The notes: generated from the letters alone by a model not told the origin. A stretch of DNA of 64,000 nt from Moraxellaceae bacterium (GCA_029267635.1 JAJUIK010000003.1:130751-194750); one strand, 5' to 3'. Shown: positions 49,839 through 60,793, counted from the first letter of the stretch. Translations and numbers: made by a program.

Positions 49839-50846
49839 TTAGGTGTTTTTCGGCTCTGGTGGAGTCAGGCCAAATTGCAAATAGGCTTGATTGGTGGCAA
49901 TGCGGCCCCGCGCGGTACGCATGACATAACCTTGCTGAATCAGATAGGGTTCAATCACGTCTTCCAGCGTCCCGGAATCTTCCGCCATGGCCGCAGCCAA
50001 GGCTTCAACCCCCGCGGGACCGCCATCAAAACGTTCCAAAAGCATGCTTAGATAACGCCGGTCAAGCGTGTCGAGTCCGGATTTATCCACATTCAACATA
50101 TCCAGTGCACGCTGTGCCATGTCCTGGGTCACTTCTCCAGTACCTTTGACTTGCGCATAGTCTCGCACCCGACGCAACAGACGGTTAGCGATACGCGGTG
50201 TACCCCGCGAGCGACGTGCGACTTCAGTGGCACCTGCTGCGGTCATCGGTACATTCATGAGACTTGCGGAACGCGCGACAATATGAGTCAAATCTTCAAC
50301 CGAATAAAACTCCAGTCGCTGCACAATCCCGAAACGATCCCGTAACGGAGAGGTGAGCAGACCGGCACGGGTGGTCGCAGCGACCAAAGTAAACGGGGGT
50401 AAATCCAGTTTAATCGAACGCGCGGCAGGACCTTCACCGATCATGATGTCCAGCTGGTAGTCTTCCATGGCGGGATACAGAATTTCTTCAATCACTGGTG
50501 ACAGGCGATGGATTTCATCAATAAACAGCACATCGCCTTCTTCGAGATTGGTCAGCATGGCCGCCAGATCACCGGCACGCTCCAAAACAGGCCCTGAGGT
50601 GGATTTGAGATTTCCTCCCATTTCCCGCGCAATAATATTGGCCAGGGTGGTTTTACCTAGACCTGGCGGGCCAAAAATCAGGGTATGATCCAGTGCTTCA
50701 CCACGGCCACGCGCTGCTCCAATAAAAATTTCCATCTGTTCACGTACCACCGGCTGACCAATATAGTCATCGAGTGAAGTCGGACGAATGGCACGATCAA
50801 AATGATCTTCTGGGCGTTCAGTGCCCGTGATTAAACGGTCTTGCAT
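49839..50846 (-). CDS. ruvB: Holliday junction branch migration helicase RuvB
   Basis: This 335-residue AAA+ motor has Walker [13 protein letters not shown] (about 59-70), Walker B LFIDEIH, sensor motif ATTRAGLL and the C-terminal winged helix with RTARGRIAT. It drives branch migration with RuvA. It starts 7 nt after ruvA; ruvC is not adjacent. Confidence 0.98.
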   Translation of the reverse strand: MQDRLITGTERPEDHFDRAIRPTSLDDYIGQPVVREQMEIFIGAARGRGEALDHTLIFGPPGLGKTTLANIIAREMGGNLKSTSGPVLERAGDLAAMLTNLEEGDVLFIDEIHRLSPVIEEILYPAMEDYQLDIMIGEGPAARSIKLDLPPFTLVAATTRAGLLTSPLRDRFGIVQRLEFYSVEDLTHIVARSASLMNVPMTAAGATEVARRSRGTPRIANRLLRRVRDYAQVKGTGEVTQDMAQRALDMLNVDKSGLDTLDRRYLSMLLERFDGGPAGVEALAAAMAEDSGTLEDVIEPYLIQQGYVMRTARGRIATNQAYLQFGLTPPEPKNT

Positions 50847-50853
50847 ACAATAT

Positions 50854-51456
50854 TTACTTCATCATCGATTTAAGCGCGGCACGGATAATATCGGCGGATT
50901 CGGTGAAATCGCCCTTCGCTGCGGCAACGGCTTTTTGTGCTTCAGCGGGTTTATAGCCTAAGGATTGTAACGCGGCTTCAGCCTCGGCAACTGCTGAATT
51001 GGCAGTAAACTGGATTTGTGCAATGGTATTGGTATTCGAATTGCTGCCATGAGAAAGCGCTTTAAAACGATCACGTAATTCAATCAACAGACGCTCCGCG
51101 GTTTTTTTGCCGATTCCCGGGACTTTGATTAAGGTATTCACGTCATCATGTTCAATACTGTGAATCAGCAGATCAACACTCAAGGTAGATAAGATCCCGA
51201 GCGCCATTCTTGGACCAACACCGTTGACTTTTAATAGGGTTCGGAAAATAGTTTTCTCTTGTGCATCGCTAAAGCCAAACAACTGTTGTGCATCTTCACG
51301 AACCACCAAATGGGTCCACAAGGTGACTTTCTGGCCTTTTTGCAGCTGGCAAAAAGTCGATAGCGGGGTGTCAATTTCATAGCCGACGCCATTGACGTTC
51401 AATAACACTGTCGGTGCTTCGAGTGCAAACACTTCACCGATTAAACAACCGATCAT
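50854..51456 (-). CDS. ruvA: Holliday junction DNA-binding subunit RuvA
   Basis: This 200-residue protein has an OB fold ([17 protein letters not shown]), tandem helix-hairpin-helix motifs ([14 protein letters not shown] and [19 protein letters not shown]) and a C-terminal domain III ([20 protein letters not shown]) that contacts RuvB. AGGAAG ribosome site. It lies 21 nt downstream of the dGTPase gene, so dgt-ruvA-ruvB form one unit. Confidence 0.98.
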   Translation of the reverse strand: MIGCLIGEVFALEAPTVLLNVNGVGYEIDTPLSTFCQLQKGQKVTLWTHLVVREDAQQLFGFSDAQEKTIFRTLLKVNGVGPRMALGILSTLSVDLLIHSIEHDDVNTLIKVPGIGKKTAERLLIELRDRFKALSHGSNSNTNTIAQIQFTANSAVAEAEAALQSLGYKPAEAQKAVAAAKGDFTESADIIRAALKSMMK

Positions 51457-51477
51457 TTGATTTCAATCTTCCTAAAA

Positions 51478-52818
51478 TTAAATAAATGCAACCCGACGTC
51501 CTTGTAGAACCTGAGCCAATTCATAGGCTTGATGATCAGAAAATTTACTGATGATATCCAGCACTTGCATGATGTTCTGATAATGATTGTGCTGAAAATT
51601 GGCGCCAAATTGCTGCAGGATGGACATGAGGCGCTGTTCTTTAAAGCTTAAAGACTTTTCTGGCAAGGTTAAAGGAATAAACGCATCTAAAATATGCTGC
51701 AAGCTCATATGTGCGACAATTTCCAGATCGGATTTCTGTCGATGCTCGAAAATTTTTTCTCGTGCCATATTTTTTGCACGCTGGATGCCAAGAGCAATAT
51801 CGGGAGAGCAATACTGTAATAATCCCCCTTCGAGTTGTCCGGACAAAATCTCATAATGGTGTTTGGCAAATGTACTGGTGACTTCTTCAACGAGTCGTTT
51901 CATGACGCGGCCACGCAGTGCAGCAATTTTTTGCTGCCAGGTACTGTGCGGCAGATTTAATTCAGCAGGCAGACCATAATCACCGAGTAAATTCAGGAAG
52001 ACTGGTTCGACTTCCTCATAACTCAGCATATGCAGAATAATGCCATCTTCGAGATCAATTAGCGCGTAACAAATGTCATCCGCCGCTTCCAGTAGATAGG
52101 TCAAAGGATGGCGGCAGTAGTGATAGTCTCCGAGCTGAATTAAACCCAATTGTTCAGCGATTTGTTGCAAAGTCTCTTTTTCCGACTGATAACAGCCAAA
52201 TTTGGCCCGTTGATGAGACGGCCGATCACCTTGTGAGGCAATGGTTTTTGAGAGCCAAGGATATTTGAGATAGGCTCCGAGCGTGGCATGGGTGAGACGC
52301 ATACCGCCATCATCTGGATGGTAATCAATTTTGGTGAGCAAGCGTAGGCCTTGTGCATTGCCTTCAAACTGGCGTACATCCGCTTCTTCTTCCGGGGAGA
52401 GTTCCTTCAGGAAATCACGGTGTGCAGCATCATCAAACCATTCACGGATGGCATATTCACCAGCATGACCAAACGGAGGATTGCCAATATCATGCGCCAG
52501 ACAGGCGGCCTGAATAATCGCCCCCACATCAGCCGGAGTAATCCACATCGGTAATTCGGTTTTGATTTTTTCCGCGGCCAGCATGCCGAGGGAACGGCCA
52601 ATACAGGACACTTCTAGAGAATGGGTGAGACGGGTATGAATGCCATCGTGCTGGGTTAAGGGGTGAACTTGAGTTTTACGGTTCAGTTGCCGAAAACTTT
52701 GCGAGAAAACAATACGATCATAATCTTTGTGAAAAGGGCTACGCGCCAGTTCATTACTACTTTTTTTGCTGCCTAGACGAACGGCTGATAACAGCTCCAA
52801 CCAACGCATTTGGGTCAT
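51478..52818 (-). CDS. dgt: dGTP triphosphohydrolase-like HD-domain protein
   Basis: The 446-residue HD-superfamily protein has RLTHSLEVSCIGRSLG and the HD pair in LAHDIGNPPFGHAGE, followed by a helical C-terminal region. It matches the bacterial Dgt family (dGTP to deoxyguanosine and triphosphate), which controls dNTP pools; broader dNTPase activity is possible. Ribosome site is weak, and an ATG three codons in is an alternative start. Confidence 0.9.
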   Translation of the reverse strand: MTQMRWLELLSAVRLGSKKSSNELARSPFHKDYDRIVFSQSFRQLNRKTQVHPLTQHDGIHTRLTHSLEVSCIGRSLGMLAAEKIKTELPMWITPADVGAIIQAACLAHDIGNPPFGHAGEYAIREWFDDAAHRDFLKELSPEEEADVRQFEGNAQGLRLLTKIDYHPDDGGMRLTHATLGAYLKYPWLSKTIASQGDRPSHQRAKFGCYQSEKETLQQIAEQLGLIQLGDYHYCRHPLTYLLEAADDICYALIDLEDGIILHMLSYEEVEPVFLNLLGDYGLPAELNLPHSTWQQKIAALRGRVMKRLVEEVTSTFAKHHYEILSGQLEGGLLQYCSPDIALGIQRAKNMAREKIFEHRQKSDLEIVAHMSLQHILDAFIPLTLPEKSLSFKEQRLMSILQQFGANFQHNHYQNIMQVLDIISKFSDHQAYELAQVLQGRRVAFI

Positions 52819-52918
52819 TTATACTTATTCAATCGAAATAAAATGAGATCATGCCAAATTTATGTGACGATCTCTAGAGCACAACGTCACAATATGTCGT
52901 GTAAAAGTAAACAGAAAT

Positions 52919-52937
52919 GTGAATGATAATTCTTCAA
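52919..52937 (+). promoter_or_regulatory. Weak Fur-box-like site
   Basis: The 19-mer here centres on GAATGATAATTCTTC and matches 12 of 19 positions of the classical Fur consensus (AATGATAAT core conserved). It lies about 85 nt upstream of the VIT-family gene and could report iron control of it. Chance similarity in A/T-rich DNA is possible. Confidence 0.25.
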
Positions 52938-53018
52938 TAAAATCAATAAATTTATCTATTTACAGATGAATCGAGATCACTGATGATGCGGGTAATACCA
53001 GCAAAATGAGCTAGCATT

Positions 53019-53720
53019 GTGAGCCGCTCTTATCATATTGAAAAACATTATATTGAACGTTCAGGCTGGTTACGCGCCGCGGTGCTTGGGGCGAATGACG
53101 GGATTATTTCCGTGACCAGTCTGGTTGTGGGGATGGCGGCGAGTGGTGCCAGCACGCAAACCCTATTGGTGACCTGTGTGGCCGGGCTGATTTCTGGGGC
53201 TGCTTCCATGGCCGCTGGAGAATATATTTCCGTCAAGTCGCAGCAGGATATTGAAAAAAATGACCTGTTGATGGAGGCACGTGAGCTGGAACGTCATCCC
53301 GAACATGAATTAAATGAGCTCAAAACCATTTATATTAACCGCGGACTGGATCCGCAGCTGGCAGATGAAGTAGCCAAACAATTAACTGCTCATAATGCGT
53401 TAGAAAGCCATGTTCGCGATGAACTAGGCATCCTGGAGCATACCTCCGCGCAGCCTTTGATGGCAGCAGGATCTTCCGCGCTGGCTTTCTCGGTGGGATC
53501 GCTGTTTCCGCTGCTTGCTATTTGGCTGCTACCCGAACACATTCTGCAAAAAGGAATTATTCTGGTGGGGGTAATCACGTTGGGGCTCATGGGGGCTTTG
53601 GCCAGTTATGTCGGCGGCGTCAATGTCTGGCGTGGGGCGGCACGGGTCATGATCTGGGGAATTATTGCCATGTTATTTAGCTCATGGATCGGTTCTTTCT
53701 TTAACGTTAACCCTATGTAA
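53019..53720 (+). CDS. VIT family (CCC1-like) Fe/Mn transporter
   Basis: This 233-residue membrane protein starts at GTG. VIT1/CCC1 hallmarks are present: LGANDGIISVTSLVVGMAASGAS, GAASMAAGEYISVKSQQD (conserved acidic ligand in helix 2), a cytosolic helical loop rich in Glu/His (about 80-145) and two C-terminal helices (GSLFPLLAIW, GALASYVGGVN). It probably exports or sequesters iron or manganese. Monocistronic. Confidence 0.88.
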   Translation: MSRSYHIEKHYIERSGWLRAAVLGANDGIISVTSLVVGMAASGASTQTLLVTCVAGLISGAASMAAGEYISVKSQQDIEKNDLLMEARELERHPEHELNELKTIYINRGLDPQLADEVAKQLTAHNALESHVRDELGILEHTSAQPLMAAGSSALAFSVGSLFPLLAIWLLPEHILQKGIILVGVITLGLMGALASYVGGVNVWRGAARVMIWGIIAMLFSSWIGSFFNVNPM

Positions 53721-53881
53721 TTTAATCTAAATCCTTGTTTTTTCTTGTCAGGTTGGAAAATGCTGTTTTTTTTCCTGCCCGAATCACTAGCTCAAAATGC
53801 CCTTTCACAGTAGAATATGCGTTCTCTCTAAGTCACATTGCGGTAAGGTCCAAAAGACTTGCCCGTGGAGCCAAAATCAGC

Positions 53882-56800
53882 ATGTTTATCGTGGCCGGTG
53901 CACCAGCACATTCTTCTTTTAAGAAAACTCAACTATTAACACGTTTAGCGTCAATTAGTTCTGTTCAATCAATAGAAAGCCAATGGGTTTATCTGTTTGA
54001 TCAAGCGCTCAACGAGCAGCAACATCAATCTGCTTTACAGCTTTTGAACGATGGTACCGCTTTTGAACTGCGCCAGGCAGCGAGTGATGAAGTCCAGATT
54101 CTGGTTACACCGCGTGTCGGTACGATTTCACCGTGGTCTTCTAAAGCGACCGATATCTTCCAAAACTGTAACACCCCCGTACACCGTTTAGAACGTGGCG
54201 TGTTGTATACGCTTAAAGGCGTGACTGAGCTTTCTAAAGAAGTGTTGCTGGCTTTACACGACCGTATGACAGAAAACGTGTTTCAGCAGATTGACGATGC
54301 CAAGGCCTTGTTCACTGAAACCGCCCCGAAACCTTTAAATGCGATTGATATTTTAGGCCAGGGCAAAGACGCTTTAGTGAAAGCCAACAATGAATTTGGC
54401 TTTGCTTTATCTGAAGAAGAAATTGATTATTTGACCCGTGCCTTTACTGAGCTGGGTCGTAACCCGAATGACATCGAATTGATGATGTTTGCGCAGGCCA
54501 ACTCTGAGCACTGCCGTCACAAAATTTTTGGTTCTGAATGGACCATCGATGGTGAAAAACAGCCACTATCTTTGTTCCAGATGATCAAAAACACCTATAA
54601 AGAATCACCAACAGATGTATTGTCAGCCTATAAAGACAACGCATCCGTGATTGTCGGTTATGACACGCAGCGTTTCTATCCAAAACAGGATGAAACCGGT
54701 CATTACGTGTATAAATATAAGAGCCAAGCGGCTCACATCCTGATGAAGGTGGAAACGCACAACCACCCAACCGCGATTTCCCCATTTGCGGGTGCAGCAA
54801 CCGGTTCAGGTGGTGAAATCCGTGATGAAGGTGCAACTGGTCGTGGTGGTAAGCCAAAAGCTGGTTTAACCGGTTTTACCGTATCCAACCTAAATATTCC
54901 TGGTTTTGAACAGCCATGGGAAGAAAATTACGGCAAGCCATCGCGTATGGCATCTCCGTTACAAATTATGATTGAAGGTCCGTTGGGTGGTGCTGCGTTT
55001 AACAACGAATTTGGCCGTCCAAACCTGAACGGTTATTTCCGTACCTTTGAACAAAACGTTAATGGTGAAGTGAAAGGTTTCCATAAACCAATCATGATCG
55101 CCGGTGGTTACGGTAACATCCGTCCGGATCATGTAGAAAAAGACGCGATTCAGCCGGGTGATTTGCTGATCGTTCTGGGTGGTCCAGCGATGTTGATCGG
55201 TCTCGGTGGTGGCGCAGCGTCTTCTGTAGACAGCGGTACCATGGGTGAAAGCCTGGATTTCGCGTCAGTACAACGTGAAAACCCGGAAATGGAACGTCGT
55301 TGCCAAGAAGTCATTGATACCTGTTGGCGCATGGAAGACTTTAACCCAGTGGTTTCCATTCATGACGTGGGGGCTGGTGGTTTATCTAATGCAATGCCAG
55401 AACTGGTTAATGATCATGAACTTGGTGCGATCCTGAACCTGCGCAAGATTCCTTCACTTGAGCCAGGCATGTCGCCAATGGAAATCTGGTCGAATGAAGC
55501 ACAAGAACGTTATGTATTGGCGATCCGTCCGGAATCTTTGGAACTATTTGAATCGATCTGTGCCCGTGAACGTTGTCCGTTTGCGGTATTGGGTGAGGCG
55601 ACTGAAGCACGTCAACTAACCGTACAAGATCCACTCTTTAATAACAATCCGGTGGATATCCCGATGCAGGTGATGCTCGGTGGTACACCACGTATGCAGC
55701 GTTCGTATGAAACCCAGCCACGTCAAGGCAATGACTTTGATGCAGCACAAGTGGATTTGAAAGATGCGATCTTCCGCGTGTTGAAAAACCCGACGGTTGC
55801 ATCAAAATCCTTCCTGATCACCATTGGTGACCGTTCGATTACTGGTATGGTGGCACGTGACCAGTTTGTCGGCCGTTGGCAGGTACCAGTTGCCGATGCT
55901 GCTGTTACTACAACGAGCTTGCAAGGTTTCACTGGTGAAGCCATGGCGATGGGTGAACGTCCACCAGTCGCTTTGTTGAATCCAGCTGCATCTGCACGTT
56001 TGGCCGTGGCAGAAGCCATTTCCAACATCATGTGTGCCAACATTGAGCAGATTAGCGACATCAAATTGTCTGCCAACTGGATGGCCGCTGCAGGTCAGAA
56101 AGGTGAAGATCAGGCCCTGTTTGAAGGTGTGAAAGCTATCGGTATGGAAATGTGTCCAGCATTAGGTATCGCAATTCCAGTCGGTAAAGACTCCTTATCA
56201 ATGCGTACAACCTGGAATGACAATGGCGAAGACAAATCTGTGACTTCGCCAATGACAGGGGTGATCACTGCATTTGCACCAGTCAACGACGTTCGTAAGA
56301 CATTGACGCCTGAATTAAAAGCAGGCCAAGATTCAGTACTGGTCCGTATTGATCTATCGCGCGGTCAGTTCCGTTTGGGTGGTTCGATCCTGGCGCAAGT
56401 GTATAAAGCGATCGGTACGACCACGCCGGATGTCGATAGCTTTGACGAATTCAAAGCGTTCTTTGCCTTGGTGCAAGACTGGAACAACCGTGGTCTGATC
56501 CAGGCCTACCATGACATCGGTGATGGTGGTTTGCTAGCAACTGTGGCGGAAATGATGTTTGCTTCTCGTCTGGGTGTAGCGCTTGAAGATCAATCTGTTG
56601 CTGGCCTGTTTGCTGAAGAAATTGGCGCCGTGTTGCAAATCAAGGCAGCCGACTGGGATGCGTTACAAGCTGAAATTGCAGCGTCTGAACTTAATGGTGC
56701 AATTGCAGTCGTAGGGCGTGTGAACGACACAGATCAATTGTCTGTCAATGGTTTAGTGCTTGAGCGTGCTGAATTGCAACAAGCTTGGGCTGAAGTGTCG

Positions 56801-57715
56801 CACCAGATCCAGCGTTTACGTGATAACGTGGAAACTGCTGATCAGGAATTTGCTCTAATTGCAGACAAAAACCATAAAGGTCTGATCGCACAGCCAACTT
56901 TCGATTTGAATGAAGAAATTGAAGCGCCGTATCTAAATCTGCGCCGTCCAAACATGGCGGTATTGCGTGAACAGGGTATTAACGGTCATGTCGAAATGGC
57001 AGCGGCTTTTGATAAAGTTGGCTTCAATACCGTTGATGTGCATATGAGCGATTTGCTTGCCGGCCGTGTCAGCCTGGATGATTTCCAAGGTCTGGTAACC
57101 TGTGGCGGCTTCTCATATGGTGACGTACTCGGTGCAGGCGGTGGCTGGGCGAAATCAGTGCTATTCAATGCCAAATTGCGTGATCAGTTTGAAAAGTTCT
57201 TCAACCGTGAAGAAACTTTCTCTCTCGGTGTATGTAATGGTTGTCAAATGTTGTCACAGCTTGCACCGCTGATTCCAGGTGCTGAAGCATGGCCACGTTT
57301 CCATCGTAATACTTCAGAAGTATTCGAAGCGCGTGCTGTGAACGTCCGTGTTGAGAAATCAGTCTCGATCATGCTTGAAGGTATGGAAGGTTCTATTCTA
57401 CCAATCGCCGTGGCACATGGTGAGGGGCGTGCAGTGATCTCTGATAGCAATATTGCTAACCTGACTGCTGGTCATCAAGTAGCGTTACGTTATGTGGATA
57501 GCCATGGCAACCCAACTCAACATTATCCGTTGAACCCGAATGGTTCTCCAGATGCGATTACTGGTGTCACCTCAAAAGATGGTCGTGCAACCATTATGAT
57601 GCCGCATCCAGAACGTACCTTCCGTGCAATTCAACATTCTTGGAAACCGGAAGATTGGGATCAGGATGGTGCGTGGTTACGTATGTTCCGTAACGCGCGT
57701 AAATTTATTGGCTAA
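53882..57715 (+). CDS. purL: Phosphoribosylformylglycinamidine synthase
   Basis: There are 1277 residues from the ATG at 53882, starting [15 protein letters not shown]; the frame is open 49 codons further upstream but that part is unlike the family. It is the large single-chain PurL: N-terminal PurS-like domain, two AIR-synthase-like halves ([39 protein letters not shown]) and a C-terminal glutaminase with [19 protein letters not shown], nucleophile Cys in GVCNGCQML, and [10 protein letters not shown]. It converts FGAR to FGAM in purine synthesis. Confidence 0.97.
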   Translation: MFIVAGAPAHSSFKKTQLLTRLASISSVQSIESQWVYLFDQALNEQQHQSALQLLNDGTAFELRQAASDEVQILVTPRVGTISPWSSKATDIFQNCNTPVHRLERGVLYTLKGVTELSKEVLLALHDRMTENVFQQIDDAKALFTETAPKPLNAIDILGQGKDALVKANNEFGFALSEEEIDYLTRAFTELGRNPNDIELMMFAQANSEHCRHKIFGSEWTIDGEKQPLSLFQMIKNTYKESPTDVLSAYKDNASVIVGYDTQRFYPKQDETGHYVYKYKSQAAHILMKVETHNHPTAISPFAGAATGSGGEIRDEGATGRGGKPKAGLTGFTVSNLNIPGFEQPWEENYGKPSRMASPLQIMIEGPLGGAAFNNEFGRPNLNGYFRTFEQNVNGEVKGFHKPIMIAGGYGNIRPDHVEKDAIQPGDLLIVLGGPAMLIGLGGGAASSVDSGTMGESLDFASVQRENPEMERRCQEVIDTCWRMEDFNPVVSIHDVGAGGLSNAMPELVNDHELGAILNLRKIPSLEPGMSPMEIWSNEAQERYVLAIRPESLELFESICARERCPFAVLGEATEARQLTVQDPLFNNNPVDIPMQVMLGGTPRMQRSYETQPRQGNDFDAAQVDLKDAIFRVLKNPTVASKSFLITIGDRSITGMVARDQFVGRWQVPVADAAVTTTSLQGFTGEAMAMGERPPVALLNPAASARLAVAEAISNIMCANIEQISDIKLSANWMAAAGQKGEDQALFEGVKAIGMEMCPALGIAIPVGKDSLSMRTTWNDNGEDKSVTSPMTGVITAFAPVNDVRKTLTPELKAGQDSVLVRIDLSRGQFRLGGSILAQVYKAIGTTTPDVDSFDEFKAFFALVQDWNNRGLIQAYHDIGDGGLLATVAEMMFASRLGVALEDQSVAGLFAEEIGAVLQIKAADWDALQAEIAASELNGAIAVVGRVNDTDQLSVNGLVLERAELQQAWAEVSHQIQRLRDNVETADQEFALIADKNHKGLIAQPTFDLNEEIEAPYLNLRRPNMAVLREQGINGHVEMAAAFDKVGFNTVDVHMSDLLAGRVSLDDFQGLVTCGGFSYGDVLGAGGGWAKSVLFNAKLRDQFEKFFNREETFSLGVCNGCQMLSQLAPLIPGAEAWPRFHRNTSEVFEARAVNVRVEKSVSIMLEGMEGSILPIAVAHGEGRAVISDSNIANLTAGHQVALRYVDSHGNPTQHYPLNPNGSPDAITGVTSKDGRATIMMPHPERTFRAIQHSWKPEDWDQDGAWLRMFRNARKFIG

Positions 57716-57734
57716 TTGTCCAGATCAAAAACAG

Positions 57735-57759
57735 AAAGCCACCTTCGGGTGGCTTTTTT
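57735..57759 (+). terminator. Terminator after purL
   Basis: AAAGCCACC / GGTGGCTTT with a stable TTCG tetraloop is followed by a six-T run, 20 nt after the purL stop. Confidence 0.92.
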
Positions 57760-57782
57760 GCTTTTAACATATCGGGAGCAGG

Positions 57783-57839
57783 ATGAACTTGCTGTTGCTG
57801 TTGGTTTATTTCTTGCTTTTTATTCTTGCTATTTTTTAA
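57783..57839 (+). CDS. Possible 18-residue hydrophobic peptide
   Basis: ATG after GGAGCAGG encodes MNLLLLLVYFLLFILAIF then TAA. It is almost entirely hydrophobic, a single membrane helix with no charged residue. The ribosome site spacing is good. It might be a tiny membrane protein, a leader peptide for the next gene, or chance. No sequence family is recognised. Confidence 0.3.
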   Translation: MNLLLLLVYFLLFILAIF

Positions 57840-57919
57840 GAAGGGCAGCATTTTTGCATAAATTAGTTATGCTGTGTTAACCCATAAAACCCTATGTAGA
57901 ACAATAAGAGGTAAACAAA

Positions 57920-58048
57920 ATGAAAAATAACATCGGCGCTGCAAAAGCGATGTTGCGATATAAGGGCTGGATGTGGTTCGCTACGGTCATTGGCCTACAA
58001 ATTTTAGTGATTGCGATTCAATATCTGTTTAAAGTCAGTTCAGTTTGA
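57920..58048 (+). CDS. Small membrane protein, 42 residues, hypothetical
   Basis: ATG at 57920 follows AAGAGGT. The N-terminal 17 residues are basic (MKNNIGAAKAMLRYKGW), then one membrane helix (MWFATVIGLQILVIAIQYLF) and a short polar end KVSSV. The positive-inside pattern and clear ribosome site support a real small inner-membrane protein. It lies between purL's terminator and the NIF3-like gene on the same strand. Function is unknown. Confidence 0.6.
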   Translation: MKNNIGAAKAMLRYKGWMWFATVIGLQILVIAIQYLFKVSSV

Positions 58049-58119
58049 AATTTCTGGCTGGCATGGTTTGGACATGCTGCACCCTGGAGTCAGAGCGGAC
58101 GAACGAGGGAAGACTGTAT

Positions 58120-58434
58120 ATGCTTAAACTGATTTACTATGTACCAGAATCTCATTTAGAGTCGACCAAACAGGCGATTTTTGCTGCAGGTGCGGGCGGG
58201 ATCGGCAATTATGAACACTGTGCCTGGCAAGTGTTGGGTGTGGGACAATTCAAACCAGTCAAGGGTGCCAATCCATTTCTGGGGCAGGTCGACACTGTGG
58301 AGCAAGTGCCGGAATGGCGCGTGGAAACCATCGTGTCTGAAGAGCATGCTGCATCTGTGGCAAAAGCACTCAAGGCAAGTCATCCTTATGAAGAACCTGC
58401 CTTTGAATTTATCCAGCTGGTTGCAGTTGATTAA
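58120..58434 (+). CDS. NIF3/YqfO C-terminal-domain-like protein
   Basis: There are 104 residues from the ATG at 58120 (GAGGGA ribosome site). The sequence KLIYYVPESHLESTKQAIF, GAGGIGNYEHCAWQ and ASHPYEEPAFEFIQL matches the CutA-like domain inserted in YqfO/NIF3 proteins, here as a stand-alone protein. Metal or nucleotide binding has been suggested for the family; role unknown. Confidence 0.85.
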   Translation: MLKLIYYVPESHLESTKQAIFAAGAGGIGNYEHCAWQVLGVGQFKPVKGANPFLGQVDTVEQVPEWRVETIVSEEHAASVAKALKASHPYEEPAFEFIQLVAVD

Positions 58435-58445
58435 GCTGTATGCTT

Positions 58446-59204
58446 CTATATTTTCTGGATAAATAACTCGCGTTCAAACCGGTATTGCGGATGGAACACG
58501 CCATCTGCGGCACGTTCACCGGCTGCAATCACCATCACTGGATATTGCTTGTCATTTAAGCCGACAATTTTACGCAGCAGCGGTTCATCAAAACCTTCCA
58601 TCATGCAGCTGTCAAAACCATAAGCGCGTAATGCTAAAACCAGGTTTTCACAGGCGAGGGCAGTGCTTTTGCTGGCCCAGAGCTTGGCATCAGCCGGGCT
58701 AAATGCCGAAACTGGCAGTTGTTTATCCAGGGTGCGTGCTACAGAGAAGGCGACTTTTTTAAAACGGCCAAAACTGTTGAAATAACCGGTTTTGTAATTA
58801 TAGGGAATCAGGCGGTAATATTTTTTGATGGCAGCCGGTGCATCGGGAAAAGGAAATTCACTGATATTCTTTTTCGCCATTTCATCAATGCGGTCGGTAC
58901 GCGCCACACAGACGATGAGTTCTGCCGCCGTTTGCGCTGCCAATTGGCCTAGGCAGGCTTTGACCAATTGCTTTTTTTTATGCGCTGATTGCACCACATA
59001 AAAGGTCCAAGGTTGTAAATTGGATGAATTCGGTGCAAGCAGGGCTAAATTCAGACATTCATCCAAAATATGCTCAGGAATGGGTTTTTCGGTAAATTTA
59101 CGTACCGAACGACGGCTCTGGATTACTTTTTTAAAATTATCGACATCAATATCTTGTGGCGCAGCTTCGTAATAACGTTCTTTGGCAGTATTGGTATTTG
59201 ACAT
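58446..59204 (-). CDS. Nitroreductase family protein
   Basis: There are 252 residues from the ATG at 59204; the frame extends 14 codons upstream. The FMN-binding start is IQSRRSVRKFTEKPIPE, then LALLAPNSSNLQPWTFYVVQ and a late GFDSCMMEGFDEPLLRKI. It is an NAD(P)H-dependent flavin oxidoreductase; the natural substrate cannot be told. It is convergent with the NIF3-like gene, the stop codons 11 nt apart. Confidence 0.85.
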   Translation of the reverse strand: MSNTNTAKERYYEAAPQDIDVDNFKKVIQSRRSVRKFTEKPIPEHILDECLNLALLAPNSSNLQPWTFYVVQSAHKKKQLVKACLGQLAAQTAAELIVCVARTDRIDEMAKKNISEFPFPDAPAAIKKYYRLIPYNYKTGYFNSFGRFKKVAFSVARTLDKQLPVSAFSPADAKLWASKSTALACENLVLALRAYGFDSCMMEGFDEPLLRKIVGLNDKQYPVMVIAAGERAADGVFHPQYRFERELFIQKI

Positions 59205-59312
59205 GGCAATCGACGTAAAAGTTGAGAGGATAAGCGATAGTAGCATTAAATTTAGTGCTCGGTAGATGACTGAGATACAGTGGATTACTCAGCCATCAAG
59301 TGAATTTTGCAC

Positions 59313-60113
59313 TCAGTTAAATTGGGTGAAATCCGGCTTACGTTTCTGCATAAAGGCCTGTACAGCTTCCAGCATTTCCGCTGATGCAACCCGTTGCATA
59401 AAAATTTCGGCTTCATCATCAATACAAGTCAAGATTTCGGCCAGGTTGTGCTTCATCAAGGCTTTGCTCTGTTGGAGAGAAGCCAGTGGCAGCGCGGCTA
59501 GTTTTTCTGCCTGTTGCTGTGCGTAGGCATAGACATTCTCATGGATGCTATTAATTAAGCCGGCTTTCATGGCTTTGTCACTGTTAAACTTTTCTGCCGT
59601 GAACAGCAATTCGGCCGCTGGATGATAACCTGCTTGTTGAACCAGCAACTTGCTGGCAGCACCTTCTGGTGAGAGTCCCAAGCTGACAAAAGGGATTTGA
59701 AACAGGGCTGTTTCATCACTATAGGCGAGATCTGCATGGAGCAGGAGAGTAACTCCAATCCCAATGGCTACACCACGCACCGCCGCAATCAGTGGCTTAG
59801 AAAAACGTGCAGCGGCTTTGAGCAACACAAAGGGAGGAGCATCTCCAGCTTTGCCTTGTAGCGGGGACTGAACAAATTTCATAAAGTCCTGCATGTCATT
59901 ACCTGCGGTAAAATCAGCAGTTGCACCGCGCAAAATGACCACACGAACCTCTTTGTACTGGTCAGCTTCATCGAGAGCCTGGGTAATCCATAAATACAGT
60001 TCACCATACAGGGCATTTTTGCTTTCCGGCCGCTGGATGGCTAAAGTCAGAACCCCTTGAGCTAATTCCGCATGTAAATGTGGATGGGGCTGTTGAATAC
60101 AGCGCAGTGTCAT
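59313..60113 (-). CDS. Enoyl-CoA hydratase/isomerase family protein
   Basis: This 266-residue crotonase-fold protein has LAIQRPESKNALYGELY, the oxyanion loop FTAGNDMQDFMKF and FVSLGLSPEGAASKLL. The second active-site Glu of true hydratases is replaced in the LSPEGA segment, so an isomerase-type (ECI/PECI-like) role is as likely as hydration. Divergent from nadM; not linked to the paa genes. Confidence 0.85.
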   Translation of the reverse strand: MTLRCIQQPHPHLHAELAQGVLTLAIQRPESKNALYGELYLWITQALDEADQYKEVRVVILRGATADFTAGNDMQDFMKFVQSPLQGKAGDAPPFVLLKAAARFSKPLIAAVRGVAIGIGVTLLLHADLAYSDETALFQIPFVSLGLSPEGAASKLLVQQAGYHPAAELLFTAEKFNSDKAMKAGLINSIHENVYAYAQQQAEKLAALPLASLQQSKALMKHNLAEILTCIDDEAEIFMQRVASAEMLEAVQAFMQKRKPDFTQFN

Positions 60114-60217
60114 CGTACTATCCTTGCTTTCATCTATTGTTCAAATTATGTGGCTTATTATTACCCAGATTGATGTCTTCTGGGATAACTGATGAGTTCA
60201 TAAAAGTTTCCAGCACT

Positions 60218-60793
60218 ATGAAGCCAGCATTTGACTATCTTGTTTTTATTGGACGTTTTCAACCATTTCATCTTGCTCATCTGCAAACGGTCCATTTGGC
60301 CTTGCAGCAAAGTCAGCAGGTGATTTTGGCTTTGGGTTCGGCACAGGCTGAACGCAATATCAAGAATCCATTTTCTGCCTCTGAACGTGAACAGATGATT
60401 CTGTCCAATTTCCCGATTGATGAACAGGAACGTATCCGTTTTGTACACGTCATTGATGTCTATAACGATGAAAAATGGGTACAACAGGTGAAAGATCTGG
60501 TGGCCGGCATCGTAGAAACGGATGCCAAGATAGGCCTGATTGGACATTTTAAGGATGAGTCTTCTTATTATCTGAACCTGTTCCCTGAATGGACCATGGT
60601 AGAGCTCGATAGCCTGCATAATGCAATTTCTGCCACTCCAATGCGGGAAGCCTATTACCGTGGTGAGATTCTGGCCGAAGCTTTCCCACAAGGCACCATT
60701 GCGTTTTTACAGAATTTTCAAAAAACACCCATTTATCAACAATTGCAGCACAAATACCGGACGCAAGATAAAAGCAATCTCGCAGAATCCTGA
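60218..60793 (+). CDS. nadM: Nicotinamide-nucleotide adenylyltransferase (NadM type)
   Basis: There are 191 residues from the ATG at 60218; the frame is open further upstream but the conserved protein starts MKPAFDYLVF. The nucleotidyltransferase motifs are GRFQPFHLAH (about 12-21) and ISATPMREAYYRG. The NadM family joins NMN and ATP to make NAD; Acinetobacter is known to use a NadM enzyme on the NMN deamidation-independent or salvage side. No Nudix domain is attached here. Confidence 0.85.
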   Translation: MKPAFDYLVFIGRFQPFHLAHLQTVHLALQQSQQVILALGSAQAERNIKNPFSASEREQMILSNFPIDEQERIRFVHVIDVYNDEKWVQQVKDLVAGIVETDAKIGLIGHFKDESSYYLNLFPEWTMVELDSLHNAISATPMREAYYRGEILAEAFPQGTIAFLQNFQKTPIYQQLQHKYRTQDKSNLAES

